Shown: positions 6,536-8,836 of the stretch, in pieces
How the letters are laid out: every line of letters begins with the position of its first letter
How positions within the stretch are numbered: the stretch's first letter is position 1
Source: Nocardioidaceae bacterium
Lineage (GTDB): Bacteria > Actinomycetota > Actinomycetes > Propionibacteriales > Nocardioidaceae
Length of the DNA: 8,836 nucleotides
Assembly: GCA_013696015.1 (NCBI GenBank)
Contig: JACCZI010000316.1
Coordinates: forward strand, 1-8,836
Direction of reading: 5' to 3'
Position numbers and translations under genes: made by a program
The notes under the pieces: model-generated
What the model saw: only the letters and a program-made list of their open reading frames with translations
Database searches by the model: none
What the model was told of the DNA's origin: nothing

Positions 6536-6565
6536 CCGCCCGAGGCCGGGCGGGAGCTTCCCGCC
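6536..6565. terminator. Two mutually exclusive GC hairpins
   Basis: CCGCCCG (6536-6542) pairs perfectly with CGGGCGG (6547-6553) over a 4-base loop. GGCGGGA (6549-6555) pairs with TCCCGCC (6559-6565) over a 3-base loop. They share bases 6549-6553, so only one can form at a time. No T-run follows on either strand. They lie 105 bases past csbD and may act as a GC-type terminator; this is inferred. Confidence 0.3.
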
Positions 6566-6768
6566 AGTCGCGTCGTACCGGCTTGCGCGGCGACCTGCCG
6601 CACCAGCCGGGCCACGGCACGCGCGGCGAAGCGCTCGCGGAACCCAGCCGGCAGGCCGGGCCGCACGTTGCGCAACCCGATCCGGGCAGCGAGCGCGCGC
6701 CTCGGACTTGTCGAGGCGCAACAGGGGCGCCAGATCCAGGGTGAGTCTTCGCGCGAGGGGAAGTAACA

Positions 6769-6788
6769 GGTTCGAGCGTCGAGGAACC
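6769..6788 (-). terminator. Weak candidate terminator after fabI
   Basis: On the minus strand GGTTC and GAACC form a 5-bp stem around a 10-base loop, followed by TGTTACTT. It begins 31 bases after the fabI stop, the right place to end the fabG-fabI message, but the stem is short and the T-run broken. Confidence 0.27.
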
Positions 6789-6819
6789 CGCAGCTCCAAG
6801 CACGCCGGTCGCCGGAATC

Positions 6820-7590
6820 TCAGGCCCCCTGAGCGTGGTAGCCGCCGTCGACGTGCACGATCTCACCGGTCGTGGCGGGGAAGAAGTCGCTCAGCAACGC
6901 GACCACTGCCCGAGCCGCGGGCGTGGTGTCCTGCTCGTCCCAGCCGAGCGGCGCCCGGTCGCTCCACATCGACTCCAGCCCGTCGAAGCCAGGAATTGCC
7001 TTCGCGGCGAGCGTCTTGAGCGGGCCGGCCGCGACCAGGTTGACACGGACTCCCCGCGGCCCTAGGTCACGGGCGAGGTAGCGGGCACAAGACTCCAGGC
7101 CGGCCTTGGCAACCCCCATCCAGTCGTACGCCGGCCACGCCACCGTCGCGTCGAACGTCAGGCCGACCACCGAGCTGCCCGAGCTCAGCAGCGGCAGCGA
7201 GGCTGCCGTGAGCGATTTCAACGAGAACGCCGAGACCTGCAGCGCCTGTGCGACATCCGGCCAGGGAGCCGTCAAGAACTTGCCACCCAGCGTCGTCTCC
7301 GGGTTCCCGTATGCGATGGAGTGGACAACTCCGTCGAGCCCGTCGAGGTGCTCACCGAGTCGATCGGGCAGGGCGGCCAGGTGGTCCTCGTCCGTGACGT
7401 CGAGCTCGACGACCGGCGCCTCCTCGGGCAGTCGCCCGGCGATCCGCCGTGTGATGCCCAGTGCCCGCCCGAAGTTCGAGATGACGACACGCGCACCCTC
7501 CTCCTGCGCGGTCCGCGCGACCGCGAACCCGATCGAGGAGTCCATCGTGACGCCGGCGACCAGGATGCGCTTGCCCTGCAGAATTCCCAT
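6820..7590 (-). CDS. fabI: Enoyl-ACP reductase, InhA/FabI type
   Basis: This enzyme reduces trans-2-enoyl-ACP with NADH in the last step of each type II fatty-acid elongation cycle. The 256-residue sequence follows mycobacterial InhA nearly throughout. It has the nucleotide-binding GVTMDSSIGFAVA (13-25), LDVTDEDHL (63-71), GVVHSIAYG (87-95; S91 corresponds to InhA S94), GLTFDAT (143-149; F146 corresponds to F149), the catalytic pair Y155 and K162 in AYDWMGVAK, VRVNLVAAGPLKTLA (181-195), and the C-terminal ATTGEIVHVDGG. It is about 13 residues shorter than InhA, mostly in the loop before the second half and in the substrate-binding region. The ATG has an excellent ribosome site, GGAGGA, 5 bases upstream. 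It starts 25 bases after fabG ends, as in the mabA-inhA operon. An intact active site argues for a working enzyme. Confidence 0.96.
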   Translation of the reverse strand: MGILQGKRILVAGVTMDSSIGFAVARTAQEEGARVVISNFGRALGITRRIAGRLPEEAPVVELDVTDEDHLAALPDRLGEHLDGLDGVVHSIAYGNPETTLGGKFLTAPWPDVAQALQVSAFSLKSLTAASLPLLSSGSSVVGLTFDATVAWPAYDWMGVAKAGLESCARYLARDLGPRGVRVNLVAAGPLKTLAAKAIPGFDGLESMWSDRAPLGWDEQDTTPAARAVVALLSDFFPATTGEIVHVDGGYHAQGA

Positions 7591-7595
7591 CTGAC

Positions 7596-7601
7596 TCCTC
7601 C
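7596..7601 (-). promoter_or_regulatory. Strong ribosome binding site of fabI
   Basis: GGAGGA lies 5 bases before the fabI ATG, between the fabG stop and the fabI start. It is the best Shine-Dalgarno site in the window. fabG itself has none, so fabI may be translated more strongly than fabG from the shared message. Confidence 0.75.
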
Positions 7602-7615
7602 GGAGCTGGTGTGTG

Positions 7616-8320
7616 TCAGTGCCCCATGCCGAGGCCGCCGTCCACCGGGACGACGGCTCCCGTGATGTAGCTCGCCTCCTCCGAGGCCAGGAAGCGGACC
7701 GCGGACGCGACCTCGGCGACCGTGCCGTAACGCTGCAAGGGGATCTGTGCCTGGTATTGGTCTCGCGTCGCCTCTGGGAGGGCGGCTGTCATGTCGGTCT
7801 CGATGAAGCCGGGGGCGACGACGTTGGCGGTGATGCCCCGGCTGCCGAGCTCGCGAGCCAGTGACCGTGCCATGCCGACGAGGCCTGCCTTGCTGGCCGC
7901 GTAGTTGACCTGCCCAGCGCTGCCGAGCAGCCCCACGACGGAGGAGATGAAGACGATCCGACCTCGCCGCAGCCGCAGCATGCCCTTGGCCGCCTGCTTG
8001 GCGACCCTGAAGGAGCCGGTCAGGTTGGTGGCGATGACGTCGGACCAGTCGTCGTCGCTCATGCGGAGCAGCAGCGTGTCGCGGGTGATCCCTGCGTTGG
8101 CGATCAGCACCTCGACAGGGCCCTGGTGCTCTGCGACGTCCTCGAAGGCCTGCCGTACCTGATCTGGTTGTGTGACGTCACATCGGACCGCATGAACGCC
8201 CGAGGGTGCCTCACCGGTGCGGTAGGTGACCGCGACCGTGTCCCCGGCCTCGGCGAAACCTGCGGCGATGGCAGCGCCGATGCCTCGGTTTCCGCCGGTG
8301 ACGAGTACCGATCTGCTCAC
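7616..8320 (-). CDS. fabG: 3-oxoacyl-ACP reductase FabG
   Basis: FabG reduces 3-oxoacyl-ACP to 3-hydroxyacyl-ACP with NADPH in the type II fatty-acid cycle. The 234-residue short-chain dehydrogenase has TGGNRGIG (8-15) for cofactor binding, NAG (75-77), and the catalytic set N99, S127, Y140, K144 in SSVVGLLGSAGQVNYAASK. FabG-type blocks follow: VVAPGFIETDMTAALP (167-182) and YITGAVVPVDGGLGMGH at the end. The start is GTG 8318-8320: SVLVTGG follows at once, and upstream codons in frame are not protein-like. There is no Shine-Dalgarno site, but a TACCGT -10 box ends 6 bases before GTG, so the message is probably leaderless. It forms an operon with fabI (25-base gap), matching mycobacterial fabG1(mabA)-inhA. 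Confidence 0.95.
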   Translation of the reverse strand: MSRSVLVTGGNRGIGAAIAAGFAEAGDTVAVTYRTGEAPSGVHAVRCDVTQPDQVRQAFEDVAEHQGPVEVLIANAGITRDTLLLRMSDDDWSDVIATNLTGSFRVAKQAAKGMLRLRRGRIVFISSVVGLLGSAGQVNYAASKAGLVGMARSLARELGSRGITANVVAPGFIETDMTAALPEATRDQYQAQIPLQRYGTVAEVASAVRFLASEEASYITGAVVPVDGGLGMGH

Positions 8321-8332
8321 GCGGGGACGGTA
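8321..8332 (-). promoter_or_regulatory. Candidate leaderless promoter of fabG-fabI (TACCGT, 6 bases, GTG)
   Basis: On the minus strand TACCGT (8332-8327) matches TANNNT and is followed by CCCCGC and the fabG GTG. This puts transcription at the first base of the start codon. No canonical -35 is visible at 16-18 bases; that zone is taken by an inverted repeat, which may point to an activator or repressor. Confidence 0.45.
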
Positions 8333-8349
8333 TCGGTACCCCGCGGTAC
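8328..8349. promoter_or_regulatory. CGGTA repeats and inverted repeat over the fabG promoter
   Basis: CGGTA occurs three times within 21 bases (8328-8332, 8334-8338, 8344-8348). GTACC-CCGC-GGTAC (8336-8349) is a perfect inverted repeat with 5-base arms. It sits about 16-29 bases upstream of the expected fabG transcription start, where a regulator would contact or block RNA polymerase. The binding protein is unknown. Confidence 0.35.
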
Positions 8350-8398
8350 GAGGCAGCGTGGTCCCGGTCGCCGAGTCGCAGCACCCGACAGAGCGGCG

Positions 8399-8410
8399 TA
8401 CGGTGGAAGC
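8399..8410 (+). promoter_or_regulatory. Candidate leaderless promoter of the DUF3099 gene (TACGGT, 6 bases, ATG)
   Basis: TACGGT (8399-8404) matches TANNNT, followed by GGAAGC and ATG 8411. The spacing implies a leaderless message. GGAAG next to the ATG is too close to be a normal ribosome site. The -35 zone (GTCGCA near 8375-8380) matches only weakly. Confidence 0.4.
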
Positions 8411-8755
8411 ATGTCGCGGCATGGTGCGGAACCGGTGAGCATCACCAACGCACCGATCGCGCACAGCCAAGACATCCGCGGCCGTGAGGTGCGCTACCTG
8501 CTGTCCATGCTGGTCCGTACGGGTTGTTTCGTGGCGGCTGTGGTGACCTCTGGACCACTGCGTTGGGTTTTCATCGCCGGAGCCTTGTTCCTGCCCTACG
8601 TCGCGGTCGTTCTTGCCAACGCCGGGAGCCGACGGTCGCCGCAGAACGCCACGTTCACCCCCGAACCGTTCGGCGTACTGGCGCCGGGTGCGACCCTTCC
8701 CCCCCGCGACGGGCCTCCCGGCGCCACCCGCCCGTCGACGACGGAGACCGGGTAG
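8411..8755 (+). CDS. DUF3099 small membrane protein
   Basis: This 114-residue protein matches the actinobacterial DUF3099 pattern: an N-terminal ITNAP-AHSQD-RGREVRYLLSM stretch (11-33), then two hydrophobic segments (about 34-47 and 51-70) around GPLRWVFIAGALFLPYVAVVLANA. A hydrophilic Pro/Gly-rich tail of about 42 residues completes it. It should be an inner-membrane protein with a short hairpin; its function is unknown. It stands divergently from fabG across a 90-base spacer, so the two promoter regions overlap. That may mean shared regulation with fatty-acid synthesis. The ATG at 8411 is preferred over GTG 8423 and others because of the TACGGT box and the family's usual N-terminus. Confidence 0.85.
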   Translation: MSRHGAEPVSITNAPIAHSQDIRGREVRYLLSMLVRTGCFVAAVVTSGPLRWVFIAGALFLPYVAVVLANAGSRRSPQNATFTPEPFGVLAPGATLPPRDGPPGATRPSTTETG

Positions 8756-8790
8756 CCGCAGGATCGGCCGCGTGCCATCATGAAGTGCGT

Positions 8791-8814
8791 CGCTCCGCCT
8801 CCCCCGTCGGAGCG
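8791..8814 (+). terminator. Hairpin after the DUF3099 gene
   Basis: CGCTCCG (8791-8797) and CGGAGCG (8808-8814) form a perfect 7-bp stem with a 10-base loop, beginning 36 bases after the DUF3099 stop. No T-run follows. It could be a terminator. Its right arm also holds the only ribosome-site-like GGAG for the GTG at 8819. Confidence 0.4.
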
Positions 8815-8818
8815 TGCA

Positions 8819-8836
8819 GTGCCGGACGGCTTCCCC
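8819..8836 (+). CDS. Possible start of a further gene, cut by window edge
   Basis: GTG at 8819 has GGAG (8809-8812) 6 bases upstream and stays open to the edge for six codons (start, then PDGFP). ATG 8780 in the same frame is an alternative start. The product cannot be identified from so few codons. Confidence 0.18.

Larger units (their letters stand above)
6448..6799 (-). pseudogene. Possible decayed or frameshifted ORF downstream of fabI
   Basis: Two adjacent minus-strand frames look protein-like and would join with one frameshift near 6691-6700. The first begins at TTG 6797-6799 and gives LARRLTLDLAPLLRLDKSEA. The second continues with LAARIGLRNVRPGLPAGFRE and then RFAARAVARLVRQVAAQAG, ending at TAG 6448-6450. 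The second part has strongly G/C-biased third codon positions, as real genes here do. Beyond about 6560 it turns into Arg/Ser/Gly-rich sequence typical of non-coding GC-rich DNA. I do not recognise the family. It could be a relic, a sequencing frameshift, or chance. Confidence 0.22.
6432..6819. other. 388-base region without a confident gene
   Basis: Between the csbD stop and the fabI stop I find no ORF that convinces as an intact gene on either strand. The stretch is very GC-rich. It contains two overlapping GC hairpins (6536-6565), a small hairpin after fabI (6769-6788), and a minus-strand stretch that looks like a decayed coding sequence (separate entry). Both flanking genes end into it, so transcription terminates somewhere here. 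Confidence 0.6.

Noticed and set aside
6188..6766. 192-codon plus-strand frame across csbD and the following gap
   Set aside because: It is out of frame with the clear CsbD-like protein and reads as Arg/Gly/Gln-rich noise.
7616..8470. 284-residue FabG with extended N-terminus
   Set aside because: The extra 50 residues precede the Rossmann motif, look non-coding, and would overlap the DUF3099 start region and both promoters.
1..8836. A defence island, mobile element, tRNA, rRNA or phage segment
   Set aside because: No transposase, integrase, nuclease, toxin-antitoxin pair, terminal repeats or tRNA-like cloverleaf was found; the genes are core metabolism and membrane proteins.

Overview
The window is high-GC DNA with GTG starts and dense, mostly coupled genes. 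It encodes an InhA-type enoyl-ACP reductase directly behind FabG, a DUF3099 membrane protein, and an NfeD/SPFH pair. Together these point to an actinomycete (Actinomycetota). Family and genus cannot be fixed from the sequence alone.

Layout from left to right. Positions 1-2307 hold a minus-strand operon of three genes: an orphan ABC ATPase of the YlmA/ModF type, a short NfeD-like membrane protein, and an SPFH/band-7 (stomatin-type) protein whose C-terminus runs off the left edge. Back to back with it, 2370-4351 holds a plus-strand pair: a conserved actinobacterial protein of unknown function, then phosphoserine phosphatase SerB with two ACT domains, which makes serine. SerB meets a secreted, formylglycine-type sulfatase (4338-6059, minus) tail to tail with a 14-base overlap. 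A 198-base divergent spacer with a strong G-quadruplex motif separates the sulfatase from a 57-residue CsbD-like stress protein (6258-6431, plus).

Positions 6432-6819 carry no confident gene, only hairpins and a possible decayed minus-strand reading frame. Positions 6820-8320 are the minus-strand fabG-fabI operon of type II fatty acid synthesis, arranged like mycobacterial mabA-inhA. A divergent DUF3099 membrane protein follows (8411-8755, plus). The last 81 bases hold a hairpin and perhaps the first codons of another gene.

Most of the window is housekeeping (serine synthesis, fatty-acid elongation, membrane organisation) and I see no clear new defence or mobile system. The points most worth following are the permease-less ABC ATPase linked to NfeD and SPFH, the G-quadruplex in the sulfatase/csbD spacer, three start codons that look leaderless, and a CGGTA-repeat operator candidate over the fabG promoter.
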